Shown here piece by piece: positions 8,326 to 17,959 of a stretch of DNA of 20,057 nucleotides. Each line of letters starts with the position of its first letter. The stretch's first letter is position 1. The DNA lies in the NCBI GenBank assembly GCA_015680685.1, contig MNCI01022155.1:68130-88186 (forward strand), read 5' to 3'. The notes below the pieces were generated by a model. That model was not told where the DNA came from. It ran no database searches and saw only the letters and a program-made list of their open reading frames with translations. The DNA comes from Gnetum montanum. Its lineage: Eukaryota > Streptophyta > Gnetopsida > Gnetales > Gnetaceae. The position numbers and the translations under genes are program-made.

Positions 8326-8712
8326 TATTATGAAATTTAATGAAAAAATCCAATATTGAATAGCCAAATTATCAAGAAAAATGTAAAGAACTATAATGAA
8401 TCGATGAAAAACAAAATGCAAAAAATAATAGTGACAGATATTTTACATGGTTTGGCAAAGTCCCTACATCCATGATAATGGACGATTTTCCATTGCAAAA
8501 GTAAGAAGGAATGATACAAAACATTTTTTGCACTCTACAATATAACAATACTACAAAGATATACATGAGCTCTCTCATCTAAAGTCCACTGAACTTGGGC
8601 CTTTTCATAAGGTTCATTAAACTTGGTCACTTTTATACGGTGATTCAAGACTTTGCAAAAATACATTATTAATAAAAATAGTCTCATGTCAATTTCAGTT
8701 CATACTATTACA
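8326..8712 (-). repeat. 3' LTR of the copia element
   Basis: This 387-bp segment aligns with 12719-13108 from TATTAT(A/G)AAATTTA on the left to ATTAATAAAAATAGTCTCAT and CTATTACA on the right. Read on minus it begins TGTAATAG and ends ATAATA, where CA would be expected, so the end has changed to TA in both copies. It encodes nothing; the short minus frame at 8372-8578 is part of the LTR. Confidence 0.88.
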
Positions 8713-8723
8713 ATCTTAATCTT
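8713..8723 (-). other. Degraded polypurine tract of the copia element
   Basis: On minus, AAGATTAAGAT directly precedes the TGTAATAG start of the 3' LTR, matching in position the GGTGGAGAT-type tract of plant copia elements. T interruptions suggest decay. Confidence 0.5.
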
Positions 8724-8829
8724 GAGCCAAAATTTATCCATATATCTCCTTTCTCAAATCCTCCAAATTAGTTGCATGGCTAGTTTTAATAAATTTGTAA
8801 GAATTCCAAGTACCACTAGAACTTCTCCA

Positions 8830-9135
8830 TCATAAAAGGCTTTGTTAACATATTCATTAGATTTATAGAAGTGTGAATCTTCTGAAAATCAAGACACATT
8901 TCTTCCATCTATTGCTGAACAAAGTGGTATTTTACCTTGATATTCTTGGACCTTTGATGAAATCGTAGCTTGTGTGCCAAGAAAATGATACTCTAGCTAT
9001 CACTAAAGATTAAAATATTTTCCTCACATCTATCAGAATTTTGCAAGAAATTCTATATCTAGATCCCTTCTCTACAAGTCTATAAAGCAGCAATGTACTC
9101 TACTTCCATAGAAGAAAGAGTTACCAAAGACATTC
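8830..9135 (-). pseudogene. Copia RNase H domain remnant
   Basis: Minus-strand translation shows the copia RNase H signature in order: LSSMEVEYIAAL, a TCREGI segment, FSDS, FHQRSKNIKVKYHF and, near the end, INMLTKPF-like sequence (observed MNMLTKPF). RNase H removes the RNA strand during reverse transcription. Several in-frame stops (after YIAAL, within the following helix, after FVQQ) show it is dead. It follows the RT C-terminal segment and lies directly upstream of the purine tract and 3' LTR, the normal end of a copia polyprotein. Confidence 0.85.
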
Positions 9136-9514
9136 AAGAAATAGATCCTTCTCCTAATACAAATATTTTCCCTAATGTGAACTTTCTTTTGTTTAAATTA
9201 CCTACAAATTCTAAATCACAATAGTCTACTAAGCCTTTCTTATCCTTGCTATAACAAATAGATAATCCTAATGTTTCTTTAAAATACTTGAGAATCCATT
9301 GCATAGCTTGAAAATGTTTCTTTTCTAAATTCCCCATGAATCTTATAATAAGTTCAAAATCATGTGTGATGTCTAGTATCATTCCTTCCATTTCATACAT
9401 CAAGCTAATAATAGTACTAGAGTATGAAACTCGAGACATGTACATCTTTTCCTTCTCATTTTTAGGACCAAGATAAGAAGATAACTTGAATTGCATTCCA
9501 GTGGGAGTTTCCAC
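9134..9514 (-). pseudogene. Copia RT/RNase H connection segment
   Basis: This is the longest uninterrupted frame of the element, 126 codons on minus. It matches the copia region after the RT active site: FKLSSYLGP, a K/E-rich link, SRVSYSSTIISLMYEM, a D-I-T-H-D segment in place of the usual RPDI.HAV, HFQAMQWILKYFKET, then YCDLEFVGNLNKRKFT in place of the usual D.D.AGD...RRSTSG. Family motifs are recognisable but eroded. The frame is only a fragment of the polyprotein; its ATG is internal and not a true start. Confidence 0.85.
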
Positions 9515-10400
9515 TAATTTAGCATTTTGGATTTCAAACCTCTCAAGAACCTTTTTGATGTAGTGCTTTTGAGATAACCATAGCTCCTCATTTTACCTTT
9601 CACAAGTAATATCTATGCCAAGGATATGCTTGACTACCGCTAATTCTTTCATATCAAACTCTATTACCAACAGTTCTTTAACTTTCCTAATCTCCATCTT
9701 TATTCTTTCATGCAATAAGCATGTCATTCACATACAAAACTAATGCTATAAGGCTACAATCCTCACACTTTATATTATATACACGTGGATCTATAGAGCT
9801 CCTATGGAAACCAATTTTTCAGATAAAAGAATCAAATCTTTTATATCATTTCCTTGGACTTTTCTTTAATCCATACAGAGCCTTCTTTAGTTTTCAAATA
9901 AGATTCTCCTTTCCTTTGATAATAAAAACCTTAAATTATTTTCTAAATATCTTCTCTTCTAATTCACCATATAGGAAAGTTATCCTGACATCCACCTACT
10001 ATAGCTCTAGATCCTCAATAGAAGCTAAAGCTAAAAAAATTTTCATTGAAGATAACTTGGCTACCAATGAAAAAACATCAAAGAAGTCTACACAAAACTT
10101 CTAAAGGTATCCTTTTGCGACCAATCATTTCTTGAACATTTCAATCATCCCTATCATAGCATACTTTACATTAATTAACTACCTATAATCAATTACTTGC
10201 CTACCCTTGGGTAGCTCCACTATATCCCAAGTCTTGTTCTTCAAGAAACATTGCATCTTTTCTTCCATGGCTACTTGCCACTATTTCATTTGTTCACTCT
10301 TCAATGTCTCTTAGTAAGACATTATCTTCACTATATCTACAACCAAAGTAAGAAAGTAAAATTCATCATCAAACCTTCTTGCTAAAATACCCTTGGTTTC
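9515..10400 (-). pseudogene. Copia reverse transcriptase remnant (active site YVNDM)
   Basis: Minus-strand translation in the RT region reads NKTWDIVELPKGRQVI, then LVAKGYL, FLYGELEEKIF, LKKALYGLKKSPRK, SSIDPRVYN and LVLYVNDMLIA, the copia RT blocks in family order. The catalytic YVDD is YVND (9720-9734), so one of the two metal-binding aspartates is lost. Many in-frame stops and frameshifts interrupt it. A plus-strand frame at 9721-10104 (127 codons) is only the antisense shadow of this domain. Confidence 0.88.
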
Positions 10401-10549
10401 TCTTGAAGATCTTCTAAACTCCACTTGAGTCCATGTTCCTTCACGTTCTTCCATTTGAGTTTCTTCTCTATTCTCTTTACTATTACCACTTTTGATAATT
10501 GTAGCTCCACAAAAACTTCCTTTTGATAATAATCTTTTGTAGCCTTTTT

Positions 10550-11270
10550 TTATTCATTCTTGTATAAAAAAGAAGATTCATCAAATACTACATCCTTTGT
10601 AATGAAGATCTTCTTAGAGATAGAATCCCATAACTTGTATCCCTTGGTGCTATCTTCATATCTAAGAAAGATGTATTTCTTGGACTTAGAATCTAGCTTT
10701 CTTCTCTGGATACTTGGAATATGTACATACACTATGAAACCAAAAATTCAAAGATGATCATATCTCTCTAGTAATCCTCTCCATATCTCCTCTAAAGTAT
10801 TACTAGTTATTGCAAGAGAAGAAGTCTTATTTATCAAATAAGATGTTGTATTTACTCTCTCCATCCAAATTGCCTTGTCTAGTCTTGCAAAGCTTATCAT
10901 ACTTCTTGTGCATTCTAGAAGTATACAATTCATCCTTTCTACAAAACCATTATGCTATGAAGTGCTAGGAACTATCAAATGCCTCTGATTCCTTCATACT
11001 TGTAGTATATCTTAAACTTCTTTAAAATATATTTTCCTTTGCATTTTGACCTTAGGCACTTAATATTTCTACTAATGTTCCTCTTCCCAAAAGCTTCAAA
11101 CTCTTTGAACCTTTCAAAGGCATCAAATTTTTATTTTAAATGAAAAATCTATACCTTTCTTAATTTTTCATTAATGAAGGTAATGAAATACCTTAAGCCT
11201 CCCAAAGATACTTGTGGAGCTAGGTCCCAAACATTGTTATGCATAATAACTAGGATGTCTCTACTCCTAG
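10550..11270 (-). pseudogene. Copia integrase core and C-terminal remnant
   Basis: Integrase inserts the cDNA into the genome. Minus-strand segments in order: VWDLAPQVSLGGLRYFITFI near 11200 (start of the catalytic core, with NN where the first catalytic Asp of H-S-D-V-W belongs), a K/F-rich helix ending NIKCLR, then LDKAIWMERVNTTSYLINKT (10748-10933 frame) and, downstream, VHIPSIQRRKLDSKSKKYIF followed by KGYKLWDSISKKIFITKDVVFDES (10550-10732 frame). These correspond to the family's ...YLINR.PS and GY...KGYR...RDV.F.E blocks. Stops and frameshifts separate them. Plus-strand frames here are shadows. Confidence 0.88.
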
Positions 11271-11420
11271 TTCTACTACTTGTAAAATTAGCCTTGCATT
11301 ATTTTCCATACACACAATGCTCATAGAAGTCATATTCAATTTTGTGCACTCCTAGAATAAAATGCTTCTTAAGTAGATTGTTCAATCCAAGCTCACAGAT
11401 GTGGCTAAGTTTCCTATGCC
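11270..11420 (-). pseudogene. Copia pre-integrase zinc domain (HHCC)
   Basis: Minus-strand translation reads MLWHRKLSHICELGLNNL and, after a short link, DFYEHCVYGK followed by a stop and CKANF. This is the H-x3-H...C-x2-C zinc domain that precedes copia integrase (LWH.RLGH...C..C). The first Cys of the CxxC pair is changed to Tyr. Confidence 0.85.
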
Positions 11421-11945
11421 ATAACATGGATGTAGTAATATCTACTTCTTTAACTACTATTTTTTCAATTAGCTAATAGAGGTTCCCATGCTCCTTGTCT
11501 TTCATCACCATAATAGATACTCTGGTGATCTTCAAATGATCATTTCACTTATGAACTTGCAACAGAGACTATCTAGAGTGCTAAGAGAAATTATATTTCT
11601 CTGTGTCTTTGATACATTATTCACATTAGTGAGAGTTCTTATAGCTCCATCATATGTTCTAATTTAAATGATGAAAATACTAATAATTCTATCCTCATTA
11701 TTTGTTACCATTAAAAGTTGTCCCCCATCAATTTCTTAATAAGTTTTAAATGAAAATCTATTGGAAGTAATGTGCCATGAAACCCCTAAATCAAGGATCC
11801 AAGCATTACTGTCAAAAATCCATAAAGTTACAAGAATATTTTCCACATTTTTTGAAGCATCATGCATCATATTATTCATCATATTTTGAGAAGACAAGGT
11901 ATCTGCATCTTTCTACTTTGTTTCTTAGTCTACTTTTAACTTTTG

Positions 11946-11987
11946 ACATTCATTCTTGAAATGTCTTTTCTTATGGTAGTAGAATCA
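11946..11987 (-). pseudogene. Copia gag zinc knuckle, first two cysteines lost
   Basis: The 14-codon span has the spacing of a C-x2-C-x4-H-x4-C knuckle, which binds the element's RNA in virus-like particles. The first Cys position is TGA (stop) and the second is TAC (Tyr), while His and the last Cys (HFKNEC) are kept. The preceding SRSKSKSRKGN and following QKLK are the basic flanks typical of the family. Confidence 0.8.
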
Positions 11988-12282
11988 TTTTTTTTCCTAT
12001 TTATTTCCTTTTCTAGATTTTGACTTTGATCTGGAAGAGCCCTAATAAGATCCTCTCTCCATCATGCATTCTCTAATTACCAAGTCTTATCCAGATGTCT
12101 TTTGCATCTGAGCCCTTTATCCTTTCTTTTAAAAGAAGAGCTACAATCACCATCTCCAGCTCTATGGTATTCTTTTCATAACTTAGCATACTTGCAACAA
12201 GTTTGTATGATAGCAAAAGAGATTTTAGCAAGATAAGGGCTTAATCTTCTTCCTCAACCTTCACCTCAATATTGGACAACTA

Positions 12283-12692
12283 TCAAATTATCTCATTGAA
12301 GGTATTCAAATAATTCATAATAGATGTTCCTTCCTTCATCTTGAAGTCATAGAGCTTTAACTTCAAATACAGCTTGTTTGTGAGGGATTTGATCATATAC
12401 AAATCCTCTAACTTGCTCCATAAAGTAGCAGCTAAATCTTGCTTTATAACATTCAACAAGACATAATCTGAAAGACTCAAGTGAATTGTGCTTTGAGTCC
12501 TTAGATCCAAATCCTCCTAATCATCATCTAACATTCCTTTTGATTCTTCACTTTCCCATGCAATGCTTTATGACAACCTTGTTGAATAAGTAGAACCTTA
12601 ATCTTGATCTGCTATAGCCTAAAGTTGTTCTTTCCATTGAACTCTTCCACCTCAAATTTTGCATTCAAGATCTTAGTATCCATTTTTTGCAT
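12283..12692 (-). pseudogene. Copia gag remnant (UBN2 type)
   Basis: Gag forms the virus-like particle. Reading starts at the ATG whose complement is 12690-12692, nine bases before a second in-frame ATG, and soon gives NAKFEVEEFNGKNNFRL, the typical copia gag opening. A frame change follows. The longest open part (12283-12510) contains STIHLSLSDYVLLNV, LWSKLEDLYMIKSLTNKLYL, then LYDFKMKEGTSIMNYLNTFN, all diagnostic of the UBN2 domain. The start lies close to the PBS as expected. Stops and frameshifts make it non-functional. Confidence 0.88.
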
Positions 12693-12701
12693 CTCCCATT
12701 A

Positions 12702-12716
12702 CCTACTTTGATATCA
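12702..12716 (-). other. Primer-binding site of the copia element
   Basis: On minus, TGATATCAAAGTAGG starts two bases inside the 5' LTR end. It resembles the tRNA-iMet PBS TGGTATCAGAGC with G-to-A and C-to-T changes and fixes the element's orientation as minus. Confidence 0.75.
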
Positions 12717-12718
12717 AC

Positions 12719-13108
12719 TATTATAAAATTTAGTGAAAAAAACTTAGATTAAATAGCTAAGTTGTGCAGAAAAATGTGAAGAACAATAATGAAATGGTGA
12801 AGAAACAAAATGCAGAAAAGAATAGTGACATAGAGATTTAATGTGATTTGGAAGAGTACTTACATCTATGATAATGGAGGATTATCTATTGCAAAATTAA
12901 GAAGAAATTATACAAAACACCTTTTGTACTCTACAATATAGTAGTAGCATAAAGATATACATAAGCTTTCTCATCTAAGATTCATTGAACTTGTGCATTT
13001 TTATAACGTTCATTCAACTTGGTTACTTTCATAAGGTGACCTAAGACTTTCTAAAAATACATTATTAATAAAAATAGTCTCATGCCAATTTCAGCTCACA
13101 CTATTACA
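12719..13108 (-). repeat. 5' LTR of the copia element
   Basis: This 390-bp direct repeat of 8326-8712 reads TGTAATAG at its start and ATAATA at its end on minus, followed after two bases by the PBS. Differences from the 3' LTR are scattered along the whole length, mostly substitutions. Confidence 0.88.
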
Positions 13109-14060
13109 GTTTTAACAAATTTTGATTTGTATACATGCAAGCTCTCTAATTTTTGCAATCAAAACCCTTTCTATCCATAAATAAAAAAATCCCTAAGGTT
13201 TTAAAACTTAATGAAGTATAAAAATATCTTAAAGATCAAAATCCAAATCCAGCAAGGAAATCCAACAATAATGAAAACCTCTAAAACAATTTTTATTCCA
13301 TTTGGAGAAACCTTGAGACTAAGTGAATAAAACCAATCATGTACCCTATAAAAATCTATTTCCTCCAAAAGGAAAGAACAAATGTGTAGAGAAAAACAAT
13401 AGAAAATCTATATATTATGTATTAGCTAAAATATTCTTACCCACACTTACCATTACCTTGTAATTTTTTGAACTTGATTTAGATCACATGATTGACCTAT
13501 TCACCTAACAATTGCTTGCTTCTATAGAATATTTATTTGATCATGTGTTTTCCATAAGTCTTCTCTTCAATTGATATACTAGTAATCTTCATCATTAAAA
13601 ATATTCCCTTGTTCACCAAGATTTACATTCTACGTTACAGAATTTATACCAAAAGTTTTAAAACTATCATCAATGTGTCCAAACTTTATACCAAAATTTT
13701 TTAAACTATCATCAATGTATCCATGTTGCATCCTTATTCCTTGCTTCCATATAAATATTTAAGTTCTTAGGGCTTCACAATTGAAAAAATTACAAATAAA
13801 TAGTTAACAACTTGCATATGTAAAACTGAAATAATATACCTCTCCAAAATATCTAATATAACTAACGACATTATGTTATATAGAGTTATTTTTTACTAAA
13901 ATGAAAGTGAAATTTTATTATGTCCATAGACCCTTTGAATATATTAGATATTAGAAATATACATGTTATTAGTTTTGAAAACATCATAAAGAAAATTAAC
14001 ATTTATAATACATTAATTAAATTTGTAACTATAATATCTCATCTATGTATTATGTGTTTC
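13109..14060. other. Gene-free AT-rich spacer
   Basis: No coding frame or RNA gene is recognised. The only clear structure is the 42-bp duplication at 13643-13726. The right part (about 13870-14060) may contain the eroded 3' end of the non-LTR retrotransposon fragment annotated next to it. Confidence 0.4.
13643..13726. repeat. Two tandem copies of a 42-bp unit
   Basis: Units at 13643-13684 and 13685-13726 both read TTTATACCAAAA.TTTT.AAACTATCATCAATGT.TCC with few differences. This is a simple local duplication. Confidence 0.85.
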
Positions 14061-14068
14061 AATGCATG

Positions 14069-14215
14069 ACATTACAATAAAATATGGTATTCATCTTCAA
14101 TATTATTTATATTGCAAACTTTGCATATTCATTCTTCATGAGAAATTTTTAGCCATCTACTTTTTTCAACTCTTAGATGATGAGATCCCATTTGTACTCT
14201 ACTAATTATATATCA
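14069..14215 (-). pseudogene. Fragment resembling the C-terminal zinc motif of a non-LTR retrotransposon
   Basis: Minus-strand translation gives ISRVQMGSHHLRVEKSRW, then ICKVCNINNIEDEYHILL, a stop and Cys. This is a C-x2-C-x9-H-x4-C arrangement: Cys codons at 14123-14125 and 14114-14116, His at 14084-14086, Cys at 14069-14071. A segment of the form R.SSH.L.IE.GR followed by C..C....EDE.HFLL.C is common at the end of LINE-type reverse transcriptases. Two stops interrupt the fragment (before ICKVC and before the last Cys). I cannot trace the catalytic RT domain upstream on minus. Confidence 0.5.
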
Positions 14216-14405
14216 TAACTAATGAGGAATAACAACAGATAACTAGTTTGCCTTTGAATTAAGGCCTCCACTAATACTATTCAAATAGAAATGTTTTTTC
14301 TGTCTATATTTTCCTAATGTTTTTGAAATCCTATTTATTTTATCAAATTGCAAACTTGGTTAGGATTAATATTGTGAAATACTCTTGAATATCTCATTTA
14401 TTAAG

Positions 14406-15296
14406 TGATGAATCATAGATTGTCTACATTGACTAGGCCCCATTGATGAGGCCTCATTAACTAGACCCTGTCAATGCATGATTTAATGCATTGACATGGC
14501 CCTATCAATGTAGTGTCTATTTTTTCCTATACATACATGCTCACTCGCTGTGTTTATGACATGTCTTATCATAGTTGTAGCAGAGCTTTTGTAATTTTGT
14601 CATTTGGAAGTTAGAATATTTTTCTAAGTGACTGTAGTAGGAGTTAAGGATGTAAAAATATTTATTTGAACACTATTGTACTTGAGCATAGCAATGTGTG
14701 CAAAAATAAAGACAAGATTTTAGACTAACCTTGTAGCACTTTGAAATAGCTTATTTATTTATGCATTTAATGTTTTATGTAATTTACCTTAACGCTTTAA
14801 CTAATAAAATAATTAATTAGGTTAAACTAAGCTAAGCTAAAATAGATTAAGTAGTGATTAATTAAGTACATAAGTATGACCACTTTGATCACACACTTGG
14901 TGCTTGGTAATCCTAGTAACACTTAACATTTGGTAACCTAGTAGCACTAAATGTGTTCAAGATGTGTATGGCAAGTGGGAACAAATGCTTATGATAGGAT
15001 TAGTTAGGTGTTAGTTAGATTAAATTAGAAATTAAATTACTTCATCCCTTTCATCCTTTATTTTAAGCACCCAAACATAAAATATAAAAATAATAAAAAT
15101 TATACACATAGATTACACTTAACCATACCTTTACATATCACAAGTGTAATTGGAAAGAAATGAATGATTGTTAGGATAAGTTCACTTCCTAGAGGCTAGT
15201 GTACTAGAAGACATAGAATCAATGAAATTTGACCAAATCATGCATGAACGCTTAGCGATTTGTATGGTTAAGCATAGGGGTATTCGCTGCTCATCA
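14406..15296 (+). repeat. Possible 5' LTR of the gypsy element
   Basis: The right edge is fairly secure: ...CTCATCA ends directly before the PBS at 15298. The left edge is tentative, chosen because TGATGA at 14406-14411 is the inverted complement of the terminal TCATCA, giving an 891-bp LTR. No second copy is visible in the window, so the boundary cannot be confirmed. The segment contains the 14-bp repeat and hairpin at 14427-14503 and a short duplication around 14898-14949 (TTGGTAA.CCTAGTA.CACT). Confidence 0.4.
14427..14503. repeat. Degenerate ~14-bp tandem repeat with an 11-bp inverted repeat
   Basis: Units of the type CATTGA(C/T)NAGGCCC(T) occur at 14427, 14441, 14455 and 14489. Between the last two, TGTCAATGCAT (14469-14479) and ATGCATTGACA (14486-14496) form a perfect 11-bp inverted repeat around the 6-base loop GATTTA. 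Confidence 0.75.
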
Positions 15297-15297
15297 T

Positions 15298-15315
15298 TGG
15301 TGTTATTGTCGAGGA
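15298..15315 (+). other. Primer-binding site of the gypsy element (Athila/Tat type)
   Basis: The 18 bases TGGTGTTATTGTCGAGGA align with the plant gypsy PBS TGGCGCCGTTGCCGGGGA at 12 positions. All six differences are C-to-T or G-to-A, as expected from deamination of methylated cytosines. The site follows the terminal CA of the possible LTR by one base. Confidence 0.7.
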
Positions 15316-15420
15316 TTCTTTTTGTTTGAAGCATGTGCTATCTAGGGATAGTGAAAATCATTAACATTCTTGGATGAACCCTAAGGTCAAAAATCATTCT
15401 AAGGTAAATATAATAATTTA

Positions 15421-16599
15421 AGCATATTGATAACTTATGCTAATTGTAGAATTTCTTCTTTCTATAAGTGTGATGATACTAAACCACTAGTGGCTCAAGA
15501 AAATAGGGTGGTATATAATCATCCAGATGAGCATGTACTTGACTTGACCTTCATCATGCATCAAGATGAACAACTATAGTGGTGAGATATAGAGGACAAC
15601 ATTGTAATGCCTTCAAATTGATCTATTCCTGGGATGCTACTACAAACTCTTAGGAGGCTAGGCATCCAAGATCTTCAAGAAGAGTACATTGTGCATGACC
15701 ATGACTAAAGGGACTACCATCCAACTAAAACACAACATATGAGAGATCGACAATAGAAGAAGAACCATGAGGCCTTTAAGGGAAAACGATTCACTAATCA
15801 CTTATTCTTACCTAAACAAAATGACAATGAGGATCCTTCTTTTAGGGGTTCTTAACATGAAGATTCTCCACCCCTTGATATTGGTGATGGGGGCTTGAAC
15901 TTAAATTTGTAGTCCACTATTAATAATCTAGGTTTAGGCAAAAGTGGGAGTTAAAGCAGGGGCTCGGGCAAGCATCAAGATGATAAGAAAGTTGATGAAC
16001 ATGGCTATGACAAGAGTAGAGGAGGTGGTAGAAACCATAGTGGTGGTACTCCTTCTCCCTCTTCTTCCTCTTCATCTGCATCTTCTTCTTCCTCTTCTGG
16101 TTTTAATAGGCATCGTAGAAAGAACAACCGTGATGAAGGTGAACAACAAGATAATGATAATCGCAGAGACCACCATGAACAAAGAGGTAGTAGAGGACAT
16201 CATAGGAATCATTAAAATAATGATGATGATGAGCCTTTTTTGGCCACTCAAAGCATGCTAAATATTATAGTGGTAGTAAAAATTCAACCTAGGCATGTGA
16301 AAGATACTCGTATTAAGTGACTTAACATGAAAAATATCCCTAGATTTGAGGGGGGATATAACTCTAATCTACAAACACATCTTCAAGCCTTTCACGATGC
16401 TTATGCCTTGTAGAATATTGAAAATGTTTAGTAGAAATTAAAGCTATTTCTCAGGATACTCATTAAAGAAGTAGAAATTTGGCATCAGTCCTTAGAGTCG
16501 GAGTCCATCTATAGGTGGAGTACAATGCTAGAGCTATTCAATGATAAATACCAAACATACTCCCAAGTATCTAATCTAAGAAGGAAAATCGAAGGATGA
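15421..16599 (+). pseudogene. Gypsy gag remnant (retrotrans_gag domain)
   Basis: A single frame keeps coding character for about 390 codons despite many stops. Its middle is Ser-rich (near 16050-16110) and flanked by Arg/Gly/Asp-rich sequence (DKSRGGGRNHSGG; RHRRKNNRDEGEQQ). The C-terminal part from 16321 reads IPRFEGGYNSNLQTHLQAFH, LKLFLRILIKEVEIWHQSLE, then SIYRWSTMLELFNDKYQTYS, matching the gypsy gag core (F.G....L..FL..W...L...I..W..L...F...Y). It ends at TGA 16597-16599, with possible continuation in another frame (DETKEHMKIL...). Plus frame 15944-16261 in another register is a shadow. The true start is not determinable. Confidence 0.8.
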
Positions 16600-17153
16600 A
16601 ACTAAGGAACACATGAAAATTTTAGACATCGCCATGGGTAGATACTGTTTTCTCATACATCGATGTCTTAGCCATGGCTATTCTCAATAGGAACAACTTT
16701 GCCACATCATAGATGGACTTAGATCATAAGCAAGAAGAACTCATGGGGTTTCTGCCTAAGAAAGACTATAAGAACTTAGAGCCCATCAAATCCAAAGGCT
16801 GATAGAGTAGGTAGCAAAAGAAGAAGGAGAGTTGAGGAAATGAGAAAGTGTTGAGGAATATAATAGGGATCCTTACATTAGAAAGAGGTTCAATTTTGCA
16901 ACAATGAGTGGTGCAAAAAAAAACCTTACCAATATAAAAATCTATTTTCAATATATTGGCCAAGGTTGATAAATTATGGAACTCATTAGAAAAAAAATTT
17001 CAAACTACTGTAAAAATCATAAAAGAATCAAGAGAGAAGAATAATGATCATGACCACAGGAGGTAGAAAGAAGTTGAACATGCCTACTAAAGTGGAAAGG
17101 ACAAGGTTGCAACAATTGTAGAGGTTGTAGAGTCAAAATTAGATGATGATGGT
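16600..17153 (+). pseudogene. Gag C-terminal region, too eroded to read continuously
   Basis: This lies between the gag core and the knuckle. Short coding-like pieces appear in changing frames (for example KKDYKNLEPIKSKG and EYNRDPYIRKRFNFATMSG), but stops and shifts prevent a continuous reading. No separate gene is visible. The minus frame at 16766-16963 is a shadow. Confidence 0.45.
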
Positions 17154-17210
17154 GAGTGTGACATATGCCAATATGAACATGCTAAAGGATGTTAACCTAT
17201 TGTGTCACAC
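17154..17210 (+). pseudogene. Gypsy gag CCHC-like zinc knuckle
   Basis: The frame reads ECDICQYEHAKGC, with Cys at 17157, Cys at 17166, His at 17178 and Cys at 17190. This is C-x2-C-x3-H-x3-C, one residue short on each side of His compared with the usual C-x2-C-x4-H-x4-C. It occupies the nucleocapsid position between gag and protease. Stops follow closely, and a Gln/Pro/Tyr-rich stretch comes next. Confidence 0.6.
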
Positions 17211-17959
17211 TTGTAAGAGTATAGAGTGTACGCACTAAATCCTAGATTAGCAAGAAGACAAGACCCCATAAGATTACCTTATCCTCAAGGTAATCCAAGG
17301 TAGTTCCACTAGCAATCACAAGCTTATTATCCAAGTGAGCCTCCACCACAATTATATGAGTAATACCAATAGTGGAAATACCCAAAGTCATGAGGGATGC
17401 CACCACAAAGGTAGCAGTACCCTTACAAGTAGCTAAATCCATATGGGTACTATATTTAGAAACCAATGTCTCTATGTGAATCTTCTACTCACACTTTTTT
17501 TTAGCATCACTACTAACCTCTAGAGTATTATAGAACTCATTCTCCATCTACTAGAGGGAAAACCCCATATCCATATCATCTTCATCATCCTCCATCACAT
17601 GCTCCTCCACCCTCAACCTAATTACCATCTACTCCATCTATGTAGGGTAAGCTTCTAGCCAGCCACAACAATGTAATGTTACTAGGGTTGTTAACTTATA
17701 GTTGACTCCTCAATTGAGTGGTTCAGAACCAAGATCTCGTAAAAGATCATTCTTTTAAACCAGTAGGCCTACTAAACCCTCATCTACTTATGCAACCAGT
17801 GACCTTGTATCTCCTTCATACTTTACATCCATTCCTTTCAAGAGTCCTTCAAACCAAATGCCTCCTAAGATTTGCATAGTTATGTTAACCCATGTTGTAT
17901 CTAATTAGATCAAGGCTGGCAACCTTCCTAGGAAAATAGCTGATTCTTAAATTCCTCTC
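17211..17959 (+). other. Gag-protease spacer region of the gypsy element
   Basis: Low-information sequence with Pro/Gln/Tyr/His-rich translation in one frame (PYPQGNPR, SEPPPQLYE, HPPSHAPPPS), as often seen between nucleocapsid and protease in plant gypsy elements. Many stops. The minus frame at 17242-17466 is a shadow. Confidence 0.4.

Larger units (their letters stand above)
8326..13108 (-). mobile_element. Full-length, inactivated Ty1/copia retrotransposon
   Basis: Two direct repeats of 387 and 390 bp frame a minus-strand element of about 4.8 kb. Read on the minus strand the order is 5' LTR, PBS, gag (UBN2-type), CCHC knuckle, pre-integrase zinc domain, integrase, reverse transcriptase, RNase H, purine-rich tract, 3' LTR. 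Integrase before reverse transcriptase is diagnostic of copia elements. The polyprotein is broken throughout by stops and frameshifts, and key residues are lost (RT YVNDM, zinc-knuckle Cys). The LTRs are roughly 80% alike by eye, so this is an old insertion. Flanking 5-mers TTTTT (8321-8325) and GTTTT (13109-13113) agree at four of five bases, a possible eroded target-site duplication. Confidence 0.93.

Noticed and set aside
9721-10104. Plus-strand open frame of 127 codons
   Set aside because: Exactly antisense to the copia reverse transcriptase, whose motifs are clear on minus.
15944-16261. Plus-strand open frame of 105 codons, Val/Leu/Met-rich
   Set aside because: It is in another frame over the gypsy gag Ser-rich stretch. 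The frame that matches gag downstream is the one with Ser and Arg/Gly composition.
17242-17466. Minus-strand open frame of 74 codons
   Set aside because: Lies antisense to the eroded gag-protease spacer of the gypsy element and has no family resemblance.
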